Shown here: positions 1-17,000 of the stretch, one piece after another
Numbering within the stretch: the first letter of the stretch is position 1
Layout: every line of letters begins with the position of its first letter
NCBI RefSeq assembly: GCF_000224145.3
Contig: NC_020173.2
Span: 2,822,496 to 2,886,495 of the forward strand
DNA: 64,000 nucleotides
From: Ciona intestinalis
Lineage: Eukaryota > Chordata > Ascidiacea > Phlebobranchia > Cionidae
Direction: 5' to 3'
Made by a program: the position numbers and the translations under genes
Notes under the pieces: generated by a model
Seen by the model: the letters and a program-made list of their open reading frames with translations, nothing else
Databases searched by the model: none
Told to the model about the DNA's origin: nothing

Positions 1-288
1 CTGAGTTAGTATTTATATTTAAGGGTTAAATAAACACCATAATTTGTATTTTAGGATAAAAAAAGGGTCTTAGCAATGGACAAGCAGTTACCAAACGTAT
101 TGACTTTAGATGTTAGTGATTAACACTTTTCAGAAAAAATGACTGATAAATTTACATAGAAAAAATTGGCTTGCAAGAACAGCCTAAAAGCACTGACATT
201 GCATGCCACGAAGTCACAGATATATCTTCAACATGTAGCTTATTGCTTATTATATGATCATATATAGGAAATAAGAACTTGCACGGAC

Positions 289-1289
289 CTGTACAAAGTC
301 TCCCCCTTGTACCATGAAGTCTTTAATGACACGATGGAATGAACATCCTTTATATCCGAGTGGAATTCCATCTCTCCTGCGTGGTAAGTTACATTATTAA
401 TACAGGTACAGTAGTACAGTATTGCAACTTGCAAGCATATACATAAAAAAAATGCATTTTTTTACAATATTTTTCATTTGCTAGATCAAGACTATTATTT
501 ATAACATACACTATTTTAATTTCAAATTAACTGTGATAGCACAATGAACATTATATTTTACACCCCAGTGAAGGTATTCTCGCCTAAAACTAAATTCAGT
601 CGCTCGCAGTCATCTGAAATAAAAATAGTCGGCCGACCAAAATTTAGTTTGTGTATTTTATGTCTAGTTGGGCAACTAAATTTCTGCATAACTTATTACA
701 GAAGTTAATCATTTAAAATTTAGCCAATAAGTTTTAGTCCCCCTAATAAAAGCCAAATCTAATCCACCAATTTAGTTTGTAGATGAGAATTCCTCCCCTG
801 GACTGTGAAATTTAATGTTTATTATGTTATCACAGTAAATTTGAAATTTAAATGCTGTATGTTACACAAGAAATATCAGTCTTGCGCTGCGCATGGAAAA
901 TGTTGTGAAATTCTGCATACTGAATTATTATTAAGCAATTAAGTATTGTATCACCTGAATTCTCCTGTACAAAATTGGCGAAAGTTTTCAGCAGTTCTCG
1001 GAACAATGTCGGCAAAAAGTTCAATTTTGATTTGACCAATTGGCTGAAACATGAAAAATTTATTAAAACTCATTAAAAAATTAAACATATATATGTGACA
1101 AATATGTTAACAAGGGTTGTGTTCATTTAAACAGCAGAGAAAAATAACAGATAAGCAAGTGTTATAGCATCCCATAATGCAAATATATGTAAATTATTGT
1201 TAGAAAAAACACATTAGATTATAAAAAATTACCTGTCCCCCAACTGAAACCTCCAGAAACACAATCGGATTTTTTTCGTCGCAGGCCAT
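289..1289 (-). CDS. PPIH: Peptidyl-prolyl cis-trans isomerase H (spliceosomal cyclophilin), 5' part
   Basis: Three exons on the minus strand give 78 codons: 1233-1289 (start ATG at 1287-1289), 955-1043 and 289-376. All are bounded by GT/AG and keep phase 0, 2, 0. The translation begins [19 protein letters not shown], continues with [20 protein letters not shown] and then [15 protein letters not shown]. This is the N-terminal half of the cyclophilin fold and is closest in wording to PPIH, the U4/U6.U5 tri-snRNP cyclophilin (human about 177 aa), rather than to cyclophilin A. The catalytic region '[15 protein letters not shown]' with its Arg is present. The remaining exons (Trp/His part of the active site, C terminus) must lie left of base 1; bases 1-288 look like intron. 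It is divergent from ARMH1, with 446 bp between the two start codons. Orthology is from remembered family sequence; no search was run. Confidence 0.9.
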
Positions 1290-1735
1290 AATACTTTAAT
1301 ATGGTGAAATGCAAAACTCCACGTGATATCAAAATACAAACACAAAAAAAGCGAGATTTTGATTTTCTATTGATAAAGTGTCCTTTTTTCCTTTTCTCTC
1401 AAAAATAGAGAAGGTTTCTATATATTTCTGCTACACCACAGAAGAATGTTGCAAGTTTTTTTGGGGGTTAATAATTCTATTTGCTAAACCTAACGATTAC
1501 TCAAAGCATTTAAAAGGGCCTTAAAGCAACACTCCCCGATTTACCAAATGTCTTGGAGATATCTATGACAAACCCTATTTCCCCTTTCTCGCTCTCTCGG
1601 CCTCTATGGTTACGAAGTAACGCTATTTTTAAGTTACGAAAAACCGTAAATGTTAACTAGTTTGGAACGCTAAACTGAGTTCAATTTTGGTTATTTTTTT
1701 CACGTATTTAGATATAATGAATTTAGGTCCTTAAC
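1290..1735. promoter_or_regulatory. Shared upstream region between PPIH and ARMH1
   Basis: This 446-bp AT-rich spacer separates two divergently oriented start codons, so it must hold both promoters unless a 5' exon lies elsewhere. I see no clear TATA box. The stretch near 1580-1630 contains short pyrimidine-rich and GC-bearing patches. No repeat element is visible here, unlike most other spacers in the window. Promoter function is inferred from gene arrangement only. Confidence 0.4.
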
Positions 1736-6927
<5,192 letters not shown>

Positions 6928-7005
6928 ACAGCGGCCGAGTTTTTGAAAGTTTTCTTGTTTAGCGTTTTCATAACATTGTAACATTACTGTAATAACTTTG
7001 GACGA

Positions 7006-7011
7006 AATAAA
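7006..7011 (+). terminator. Poly(A) signal AATAAA of ARMH1
   Basis: A canonical AATAAA lies 79 bases after the ARMH1 stop codon (6925-6927), on the same strand, followed by a T-rich stretch. The short 3' UTR fits the gene spacing. No transcript was available to confirm cleavage. Confidence 0.6.
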
Positions 7012-9201
7012 TCCTATTTTACGCGTTATTTTGTTGATACTTCACTTAAATACTCGCCGTTGGCGAAGTTTTTGTTAATATTTGTTTGATGGATTTATTT
7101 TAAAGCTTTGAGAAATGACTGAAACGTGGAGGCAGTCGTTAAATCTAAGTAGAAGTTTGAAACCAAATTTGGTGACGACTGGGCCGCGGTGTAAAGTAGA
7201 GCTCATAAAGCTGTTCTGTCTGGCGTGGAAAACCGCGATTTCACTCGAGTACTTTATTAAAGCTTGGCGAACCTAGACCGAAGTTTGTGTTTTCGTGGTG
7301 TTTAGTTACTTAAATGCCGCATCCGTGTTTTATGTTTACGTTTTGCTTGAAGTAGGCTTAGAAAGAGGTGTATTATTAAGTGATAAAGGTATTAATGTCA
7401 AATTTAATAAAATATGTAATTTTAATCTAATTTTATATTAATATCAAAGGAATTTTACAATTTCTTTAAATATTTTAGACCTAAATGATTAATTGTAATG
7501 AATAAATTATTTAAACTCACATTCAAGGCGCAAAAATATCCCAAAAATAAATCGTTTTTGCAGTTCTTTTGTTTAGGTTCATGGCGCCGATACCTTGCAG
7601 CATAAAGCCAACACTGCGGTAATGGGTCGTACTGGCTTGTCAGTCACTGCCTTGTCTGGTCTTAGCATCGGTTATTCAGCGCTGGGCACTGTTCATGTGC
7701 AGTGGTCCGGAAAATCATGTTTGAGACCAAATCATCGAACGAAAATAGCGAAAATTTGCGCACAGAGCGATTCCGTTTCACAAGTTCCTAGTGAGACCAC
7801 GTGGGACAATTCAGCAGGCAGTTCTAGATTAGACAGCAACAGAATACTGTATCATATTAAGTTGTATCGAAAAACAACAGATTTTAAATGCGTTAAACAT
7901 TAAATAGTTTTTCGTCAACAAAGTATTTTTCTCAATTACCTAAAACCTAAAAGTCAAACCAGGTTAAAGTGTCAAATCAAATTTGTATTATACTTATACT
8001 GATAAATAGTTTAAACAAACACTAAACCAAATAAATTATAAACTTACACTGGTAAATGGTTTAAATAAATAAATAAAGGTTAAATCAAATCATAAATTAT
8101 TTAATTTATATTGATAAATAGTTTAAATAGTTAATAGAACGATAATGCGGCAATAATACACATTCTCTAAGGTCATGTTTATAATTAAACAACAGCATCC
8201 AGATATAAGTTCCCTTGAGGCGTAATGCTCAAATTACATATAACAACGGTGGCGAATGACCTAGTTTAGAACTAACGCCGGTAACTTGCTATGTAATTTA
8301 GTTTAGTTATTACAGTTGTAATGGTAATCTGTTAAGTAGATTTAACAGCAATGTTATTTGATGTAGAAGCTTATACATAGGAAGAGAAAGGTGTTGTGAA
8401 CAGAACAATTATGTTGATTGACTGAATTTCAATTGGTTATCCTCGCGTAGCGGGTTAGCAACAGTCGTTATAACACGAATGTTCTGTTTCGGGCCTGCGT
8501 ATACGAGCCACCACGTATGTAACTTTACAGATAACAGAAAATTAGTCCATATTTATGTTTTGGAATAATTTAGTAGCATTATACAATTGAGAGGTGCAAT
8601 TTTGAGACCCTTTGTATAAAGATAGTAATGTGGGGGGGTAGGCTAAATATTACATAAAAACTATACTTTATTTTGTGCTATAATTTCGAAAATGTGTAGA
8701 TTATAATACCTTGTTAGTACAAGTTGAAGTGCGTTGTAAAAAGACAGTTTTAGGTCAAGCTAGATAAGAAGTTTGCAGGCTCGTCACCTTGACAGGCGGC
8801 AATCAACCAGCCAGTTATTTGCAAAGTTTCGGGTCATTGAACGAGAGGTTCCTCAACGAAGATCGCTTTCATTGTTGACGGTTCGACTAAAAATATCCAG
8901 AAATAGGTCAGAATTCTGCAAAGTTGTATATGTAATACGAATAGGAAGGAAAGTAACATATTTCATGTTACGTGTTGCAATTCAATGATCTCCCTATCTC
9001 TATTTTAAATATAAGAACAAAAGTTTAAGCAGATGGTATGTAGTTAGGTAGACCTATTTAGTAGCGAAACAAACAAAATATATACGAGTACAGTTTTACC
9101 AGCGAGTTCTTCAAATGCAAACAACCAGCTTTTTTACGTTTTCAAGTGAATTCCGTTAAAATTTCAGTTTATTCACAATTAACAACTCATATTTCCTATT
9201 T
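7012..9201. other. Spacer between ARMH1 and the VWC gene
   Basis: About 2.2 kb without a supported gene. It is AT-rich; 7380-8130 has repeated 'aaataaattataaa'-type blocks. A copy of the dispersed repeat that reads 'acagtcgttataacacg' followed by 'gtgttctgtt' or a variant lies near 8465-8525. An open frame at 7595-7903 starts with TTG and resembles no family I know. A short ATG frame at 7581 follows a possible splice acceptor and ends at a possible donor near 7621, so an untranslated or tiny exon cannot be excluded. The region probably includes the promoter of the VWC gene. Confidence 0.5.
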
Positions 9202-11863
9202 ATGTTAAAGGTTATTATGGGTGACGTTTTGAAAGCCGGGTTAGTGTTTGGTTTTTATCTGCTTAGTGTTTCGCATTTTGCGCAATGTGGGCCGGTGAGG
9301 AATAACACAAGACCGAACACACAACGGTATAGACTTCATTCATCGGTTCAAAACGGAAGAAATCGTTCGCTGTCGTTGTCAGAACTTGAGTATCTGACAC
9401 GCAGGACGTCACAGCATTTAAAATTTGGTCGGCGAGTCATAGCTGGAGCTTTGGCCGAAATATCCTCGCGTCACGATCGGGATTGTTCGGACGGAGATCG
9501 GATTTTTTCGGTCGGAGAAATGTTCACAAGGGAATCGGATCCATGCGAGAGGTGTCTATGTGCTTCTACAGGGCCGCAATGCTCAGTGACGAGATGCCCA
9601 GAGTTATCTGAGAGCTGTATTGAAGTCGCAAGACACGCAGGGGAGTGTTGTGTGCAGTGTGTAAGGGAGGGATGCGATGAAAACAACAGGACTTATCATG
9701 TTGGGGAATATTTTAATGTGAGTATGTGTCAGATTTTTCTGGCACGAGTAATATAGTAGGGTAGGGGAAGACGGGACACTTTAACACATTATGTCCAAGT
9801 ATCAAGATCGCAGTTTTAACAATTAACAACGGTATATAGGAGTCGTAAGGATACGGTTTTATAATTCTTTAAATATTCTTTGTTTACTACCAAGTGGGCC
9901 AAGAAAATAGAATGAAAAGGTGTCCCATTTCCCCCACCCTAATAGGCCTATATATCCTACATACCAGTAACATCTACTTACCATACAGACTTCTCCTTGC
10001 CGTTTATGTAAATGCGAAACCAACGGAAGGGCTTACTGTAGTGTGGCTGATTGCGAACCTCCCCCGTGCATTGATTCTATTAGGCTTCCTGACCAGTGCT
10101 GCCCAGTATGTCCGGAAGGTAAAATATGTTTGGAAACACTGCTTAATATATGCATAGTAGAACGTTATATCTGTAAAAACGGTATGTTAATGATAATGTT
10201 TATCTTTTTAAAAGCGATAGCAAAGATCATGCAGTACTGTGGGGTGCCGAGATGGAACAGTTTTAGCACATAATATAGTGGGGTGGGGGAAGATGGGACA
10301 CCTTTAGCACAAAATATATAAATATCCTGATCGTGTTTTAAACAATTAACAACGGTCTATGAAAGTCGCGAGGACAAGGTTTTATAATTCTTTGAATTCT
10401 TTGTTTACTACCAAAATGTACGAGAAAATAGAATGAAAAGGTGTCCCATCTTTCCCCATTCTACTATATTCAAATATCCTGCTGACAATCATGAAAATAT
10501 ATGTATGTCAAGCCTACAGCTTCCAGAACTATATAAAGTTAATTAAGATAACAAAGCAATTAAATTTACTGTAATTTGGGTTCAAAAGTCTGGCAATTAC
10601 CGGAATGTAGTTCGCACAACTAAACGATTTCTCGGGCCTCTGGAACGGCGTTTGGATAATTGGCAGACGTTTCAAACTCAAATTGCATTAAATTGAATTG
10701 CTTCCGCCTGAAATCTGAACTAGTGTAAAGCAGTACTGTGGGTAAAGATGGGACACCTTCAGCACATAATGTTCACATATCTTAATCGTGATTTAAACAA
10801 TTAACAACGGTCTATGGGAGTCGCCAGGATATGGTTTAATAATTATTTGAATATTATTTGGTTAGTGCCTTTAGGAACGAGAAAATAGAATGAAAAAGTA
10901 TCCATTTTACCCTAAACTACTTTATTTAATATTTCTTTATAAAATGCGATCGCTACACCCATCGTTTACATACAATTCAGTTTCTATTTGCCTTAAATAT
11001 CTGGAATAAGCCAAGAATATAACGAAGTATAAACTATATATAAAGAACTGTTACTTTCATCTTAAAACATAAACTAAACCCGGACTAATCTCAGTTTACA
11101 TAAACACAAGACGTTGCTACTTCTTCATTCGCGACAAGCGTTCATTGGCTATTTGGTAGCAAACTAAGACTAAACCGAACCCGAGTTTGCAGCAATAATT
11201 AAAAGACGCCGCGTGAAATTTTTCATTGCGCTAATTTTGAGCGGCCATGCATTCTTACAACTGTTGAAGACCAAAAGGTCAATAGGTTCGAATCCAGTCC
11301 CAGTAACAAATATTTTTCTTTATACTCACTTTTTCTTTCGGTTACATATTAATTCATTTTAATTAATCAATACTTATTGTATTTAGGTTTAGCAGTCATT
11401 TTATATAGACTGCGCTGTTAATTATATGTTCTATTTGGTATCATTTAAAACTTTATAATCGTATTCGAAGAAATGAATCAAAACTTAGTAGGGTGGGGGA
11501 AGATGGGACACCTTTTCATTCTATTTTCTCGTCCTATAATTGGTAATAAACCAAATAGTTTCAAAGAATTTTAAAACCTTTTATCACGACCGTTGTTAAT
11601 TGTTTAAAATACGATCAGAATGTTTGAATATTATGTGGTAAAGGTGTCCTATCTCCCCACATTCTGCTATATGTCCAATTAATCTGTTCCCAGGTCCCAA
11701 CTGCTTTGCCGGTGGTCGTGTCATTCCTTCAGGACAAACAGTTCTAATAGACAATGGCTGCCGCCGATGCCGCTGCACCAACTACGGTCGCTATTGGGCC
11801 GGCAGCGATCAAGCCGATTGTGACGTCATGCCCCATTGTCAAAGATCGAATGAGGGAAAATAA
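9202..11863 (+). CDS. VWC2L: Secreted von Willebrand factor C-domain protein, brorin/VWC2L-like
   Basis: Exons 9202-9717, 9989-10118 and 11694-11863 join in phase to 271 residues. A hydrophobic segment near the N terminus (LVFGFYLLSVSHFAQC) is a signal peptide. A basic, probably disordered stretch follows, then two VWC modules: residues ~94-150 (Cys pattern ending ECCVQC) and ~155-215 (SPCRLCKCE ... DQCCPVCPEG). The C-terminal exon opens GPNCFAGGRVIPSGQ, matching the GPNCFAG...IPAG segment that follows the second module in vertebrate VWC2L. Brorin proteins are secreted BMP antagonists or synaptic cofactors; a similar role here is inference. VWC2 and VWC2L are vertebrate paralogues, so the ascidian gene may be co-orthologous to both. 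ATG 9202 or the in-frame ATG at 9217 could be used. One MITE lies in intron 1 and three in intron 2. Confidence 0.87.
9753..9943. mobile_element. MITE copy in VWC gene intron 1
   Basis: Same family, opposite orientation: begins 'agtagggtaggggaagacgg' and ends 'gtcccatttcccccacccta'. Contains 'aacaattaacaacgg'. Confidence 0.8.
10273..10469. mobile_element. MITE copy in VWC gene intron 2 (first)
   Basis: Begins 'tatagtggggtgggggaaga', ends 'cccatctttccccattctac'. Nearly full length with both termini. Confidence 0.8.
10731..10922. mobile_element. MITE copy in VWC gene intron 2 (second)
   Basis: Begins 'agtactgtgggtaaagatgg', ends 'tccattttaccctaaactac'. More diverged than its neighbours. Confidence 0.7.
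11486..11671. mobile_element. MITE copy in VWC gene intron 2 (third)
   Basis: Begins 'tagtagggtgggggaagatg' and ends shortly before the acceptor of exon 3 (11694). It may influence the branch-point region. Confidence 0.8.
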
Positions 11864-12358
11864 CCAAAAAAATGTTTTTTTTTAATTTTCCAAAAATTGC
11901 TTTCCGGTCGCGAAAACGATGGCCTATAACGTCACAGACGATAACAATGGAAGTATTGTTCGACGTTGGCAACCCGCTGGCGGATGAATATGTTTATTGT
12001 GATTTGTGTCACGTGGTTTCGACGTCACTTTTAATTAAGTTAATTCCATTTTTTTATTTGTTTGATTTTATCCAATTTATCTAAGTTGTAGTTATCTAAG
12101 TTGTAAAATGTTGAAATATTTAATTTTTTATAATACGCGAATTATTCTTGGAATGTCCGTATTATTACGTGTTTCGCTCCGTAAAAAGCGCGAAAACGCG
12201 ATTTTGACATTGTATGTTTGTTTCGCGCGAGGAAGATAAGCATTGTTTGGTCACAAACAAGTTTATGAATCCTCGCGAATCAAAGAGCGATTTGTTCGAA
12301 AGTTCCTTATGACGTCACAAGGTGCTTCATTGTCTACTGCACAGGTGTATTGTTTCGT

Positions 12359-12364
12359 AATAAA
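12359..12364 (+). terminator. Candidate poly(A) signal of the VWC gene
   Basis: An AATAAA about 495 bases after the stop codon on the plus strand is the first good candidate I see downstream. Weak evidence by itself. Confidence 0.35.
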
Positions 12365-14013
12365 ACAAGGTGCTCCATAGCGTCATCTAGCTGTTTGAAT
12401 TTATTTATCCTTGATTGCAACGACAGTCGTTATAATGCGGGTGTTCTGTGTTTTACACGTCGTGCATATTAATGTTTTTTGTGTGTGTACCAACTTAGAC
12501 AGCCCATTAGTGACCACTGGAGCAATTGCCGTTAAAACATACAATGTGGTGGCAGCGTCGAGCCCCGAACCGTCGACTCTGAGCTGGAGGCGGAACGGGC
12601 TAGCCACTTTGTATTTGTGGTGAATACGCGCCAATTAGAACAAAGTGCTTTGATATTAATTATAACGTTCAAGGGCATGAACTTAATTGATTACAGGGTT
12701 TATTAATTGATATTAGACACTGGGTTAAATTCTTGGCAAATTTCAAGTAGTTTTAAGTTTTCAAGCAGGTGATTTTCATACCTTGTTTAAGGTCTTTTGC
12801 ATTCATTATTTCTATGATTCTGTTTTGGGTATGTCTTTAGACAAAAACTTTTGGCGGCAATTGATGCAGCGGCAGTGATTAATAGTTTTGGACTTTAAAA
12901 AGTCGTAAAAAACGTGGCGGTGAGCATGAGTATTTGAAACAATACATCCGTGTTATAAGTATTACTCATTAAAAAAAACAGTGAGCTTGGTAGCGGACAC
13001 GAGGAACAAACACAAATATGAAACCTTCACTTTTATTTAAAGATAAAGAAAGAACCATAAAGCATGGATAGTTGTGTGTATAAGGATTGTACAAAGCAGT
13101 CGTGTCATGTGACCGTTTCAGAAAAACGCTTTTTTAAGAATTATAAAATCTAAGAATCCTATATAATGGTTGGTTTTACTGTTATTTTATGAGCCTTTTA
13201 ATGCCTATGCAAAAATTATACAGTTGTGTTAACACATTTAAAGTTATTGTGTAATAAATAAATGGTGTTTAAACACTTAGATTAAAACATGGTTCAAAAA
13301 TTGAACCGCTGGGTTAAAATCACCAATTCTAAATAAAAGTTCATCTGGGGATCGTTAACACAACATTGTTATGATGTACCACATATAGCATAATATTGTT
13401 CAGAAAAATACCAAAAAAAAATTTACACAAAAAAAATTTTTATCGAAAAAATCGGTCAAAAAATTGCGAGATGATTTTTTGCAAAAAAAACGAGTATGTT
13501 GCAATAAGTTAAAAAAATAAATAACTTAGTTTGATCTGTAAAGTTCACACCCATCAAGGTAAAACTGAAAATTGCAGAAAGCACTTTAAGTAACACATAA
13601 GTAGCAACAAGCAGATTCACTTGGCAATTCAGTAACAAGAAGAAAAACAAGAAGAATAATAACAAAAAGACAGCAATAATTTGGTGCAAAATATGAAGTT
13701 CTGGTTTATGTGTGTTAGTTTATAAAAGAGTAAAATCCAGAAAAAAATAATTTTGTTTAATTAATCTATTTTAAATTTGTCATTAAATGATTGAAGTTAA
13801 ATTTTTTGAAATTTAAACTTTTTCTTTCTCCACTAAAAAATGCAGAATTCACGCAGATATTAAGAAAATTTCATTTTTTTTAAATTTTGGCAAAAAAATT
13901 CTACAGACTTAAAAACTAGATGGCAGGCAATATATGATGTACTTAAAAATTGACTAATTAACTCAGTAAAATTGATATCTATAATATTAACAACATACAC
14001 AGTACCTTTCGTA
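12365..14013. other. Convergent spacer between the VWC gene and POMGNT1
   Basis: About 1.65 kb between two gene 3' ends. It contains a copy of the dispersed 'gtcgttataa...gtgttctg' repeat (12426-12475) and next to it a fragment resembling the reverse of the SINE core, 'cccattagtgaccact' (~12502-12520). The rest (12700-14000) is AT-rich with long A and T runs and no gene signal. It must include the 3' UTR of POMGNT1. Confidence 0.5.
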
Positions 14014-17000
14014 TCATCTGTTCTTATCTGTAGCAACTTTTAGTAGTTCTAATCCCACAGGTTTATATAAGCTATACGGTGACGCAGGATAACCCACAAA
14101 TATAAGATGTCTATGATTAACAAACGTCCGAAACGAACTTTTATGTAAGCCTCGTGCGTCTAAATCCCAAAGTTTTAAACATTTCAAAATCGCAAGAAAA
14201 TCCGTCATATGGTTTGCGTCATCCATTCTGGAAAGAAATAAAGTTTTAGTTGCCAAAGTAGTTTGTACGTCAAGGTAAGTACTATATGCAAGCATGATAA
14301 TGATATGGAATACAAGTGAAAATAGTTAACTTCTTTACATGGTAAAATTCGTATATGGTAATTTGTAGGCAATTGGTGTATGAAACCACCACAAAAAATT
14401 GCAAACTAATGTTTTATAAAGCTCACCATGTAAGTTTATTTAAATGATGATACTATTATACATAGCAATAATTCTTAAGATAAACCAGAAGATAATAAAG
14501 ATATGTAGGTTGCCGTAATAATGTAAAAAGAAAAAAAAAATCGATTTTTGTAATAATTTAAGAAAAAAAAACAAAGTCAACATTTTACTTACTTAAAAAA
14601 CCCGACATACGATTGACCACTAGGTGATGCTGGTGAGACGAAATCATCATCGCATGGTGACCTCGTGTGGTCAAGTAACGACGACCTCATAATAAGCTTG
14701 TGCATTAAAACTTCGTATTTATCTTTTGATAAAAGTGAAACATTCTGTGGAAAAAAAACAGGTTTACTACATTTTCGCTTATTTTCTTCCAATCAAATAT
14801 AAATATGTTTTTAACTGTAAGCATGTTTTAACAACTGTTGTTTAGTTGCTATTACCTATCTTTTCGTTTGAAATGTTGTTTAGTCATCGCTAGCATAATC
14901 GCAGAGACAAATAAAAGTTAATACGTTTATTATTCACAATAGTAATAAAAGACTACATTAATAAAAAGTGTTTAGTAGAGTGGGGAAAGATGGGACACCT
15001 TTAACACATAATATCCAAATAGCTGGATCGTGTTTTAAACAATTAACAACGGTCTATGGAAGTCGTGAAGATACGGTTTTACAATTCATTGAATGTTTTT
15101 TGTTTACAACCAAATGGAAAGAGAAAACTAAACGAAAAGGTGTCCCATCTTCCCCCACGCTACTATATATACATGGTACGCTATATAGTTTTGAGCAGGT
15201 ACAGGGTGTAAGCAGTCACTTATATAAACATGTTTAAGCAAACATTAAATTTAATTTTTTTTAAATTGAAGAAAAAAATCTAAAACTCACTTTTAGCTTG
15301 ACATTTCTTTCTTCATTAATTCTATGATTTTGAAAATAAAGTCGATGAAAGTAATTGTTCATATTTACTCCCGATGTTCCGAAATGAAAGGTCCTCGACA
15401 CATCAGGGATGATGCATTCTCTTCCTCTTCGTATTTCTGGATGTCGCATCCACATGTCCCAATCCCATGGCTAAGATAATGTAAAGAAAGAAATGTTTTG
15501 CATAACAGCTTTTTCATGGCCTCTTTTTACAAGGCTTATGGCCATAAGTGTCTTGCTAAGGGTATCTAGGGTGACATGTCACTTTTTTAAAACAAGGGAG
15601 TCATTATATGTTTTAACACTGCAGTTTTACAGTTAACAAAACCTTCACCCTACTGTCAGGTGTCTATACTAATAAGCAGAACCAAAGGTTACAGTATTCC
15701 CCACAATAATCAATAAGGTTTTCTGCATAATGATCATTTATATAATGACTATGAGACTGTGACCTGTGTAACTGTATTTTAACAATATCACCTCAGATTT
15801 GGATAAAAATTGAATACAATGTGGCAGTAATCATTTTGCGGCTGATAAAAGTAAAAAAATATAAAACTAAAAAAAATAATTTTTTTTTTTGTAAAAGATA
15901 AAATGACAAAAATATTTCAACCTTTTCTGGTCCGGGCCAGTTCGGTTCTAGTTCCTCGACAAATAATGACCTTCGTAGCATCCATCCTAACCCTGGCATG
16001 GATTCAACACGGTAAAGTAAACTGTTGTCATCGCTTGAGTGATGGTAGCCCTGTGTAGGGGGTGGTTGGGGTTAGTGGTGGTAGTGGAAGAGAGAAGAAA
16101 AGAAGAGAAGGAAAAAGAAGAGAAGGAAAAAAAAGTTCGGAGAGAAAGAAAAAAGAAGATATAAATATACAAGGAAAGAATAAAAAAAATACAACAATAA
16201 TTTTAAAAAAGTAATGAAATAAGTAAAAACACCAAAATCAATAAACAAAGATTGAAATACAATCAACTTACATGGTCATTCCATGCAGACACGCAATATA
16301 TTGAATCATCGGATTGAAAAAGTGGAAACACCTGGTTGAAGTAGCTGGAATAAAAAATCAACTTTCAGTATTTAAATGAATCTATACCTTATATAACCTG
16401 GGGTGGTGAAAAACGACAGCATTTATAACACGGGTGTTCTGTTTCATACATCTGGTGCCTGCTTACAAGTTACAAATCTACATAACTTTTTGGGTGATAT
16501 TTATGGTACTTAGGGTTAGTAATATATGGCTGATAACTTAGAAAACCCCACAACTTTGCGAGTAAATATTTTATTGTATTTATAGTATATGGCTGACAAC
16601 ATAGACAACCCATAAAGGCGTTATGAAAAAATTAGTTTAATTAGAAAAAGCACCAACATCCAACCTGAAGAAATCGGGAGCAACATCAAGATCTTCCTCA
16701 ATAATGATCATAAACTCTGCATCAGGGTTGAGATCAAAGGTCGCGGATAAACTGGATCGATAATGTTGGGATATCCGCGAACTTTTTACCCCAGATGGGG
16801 TGTGATAAATCCCCTTAACCCCGAACAAGCGGGACACTTCCATTGTTTCCTAGGGTAAAATGGGGTAAATTAACTGTATTAAATTTCATTATTTAGTTAA
16901 AATGCTCCAGACTGTAAATTTTGAGTTTTGCATTTTTTTTGTAAAATATATAATTTTTCATTATTTCCTGGAATGTGTGTGAAGTTAGGTGTTTTTTTCT

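Noticed and set aside
848-1039. 63-codon minus-strand frame as a gene
   Set aside because: Its upstream half is simply exon 2 of PPIH; the rest is intron.
7595-7903. 102-codon plus-strand open frame as a gene
   Set aside because: It starts at TTG, shows no domain or codon pattern like the real exons, and has no splice or neighbour support.
11280-11305. tRNA gene suggested by a perfect B box 'ggttcgaatcc'
   Set aside because: The flanks do not fold into acceptor, D or anticodon stems; at most a SINE relic.
16072-16266. Phe/Ser-rich minus-strand peptides
   Set aside because: They come from a purine-rich simple repeat (gaagaaaagaaga type) in a POMGNT1 intron.
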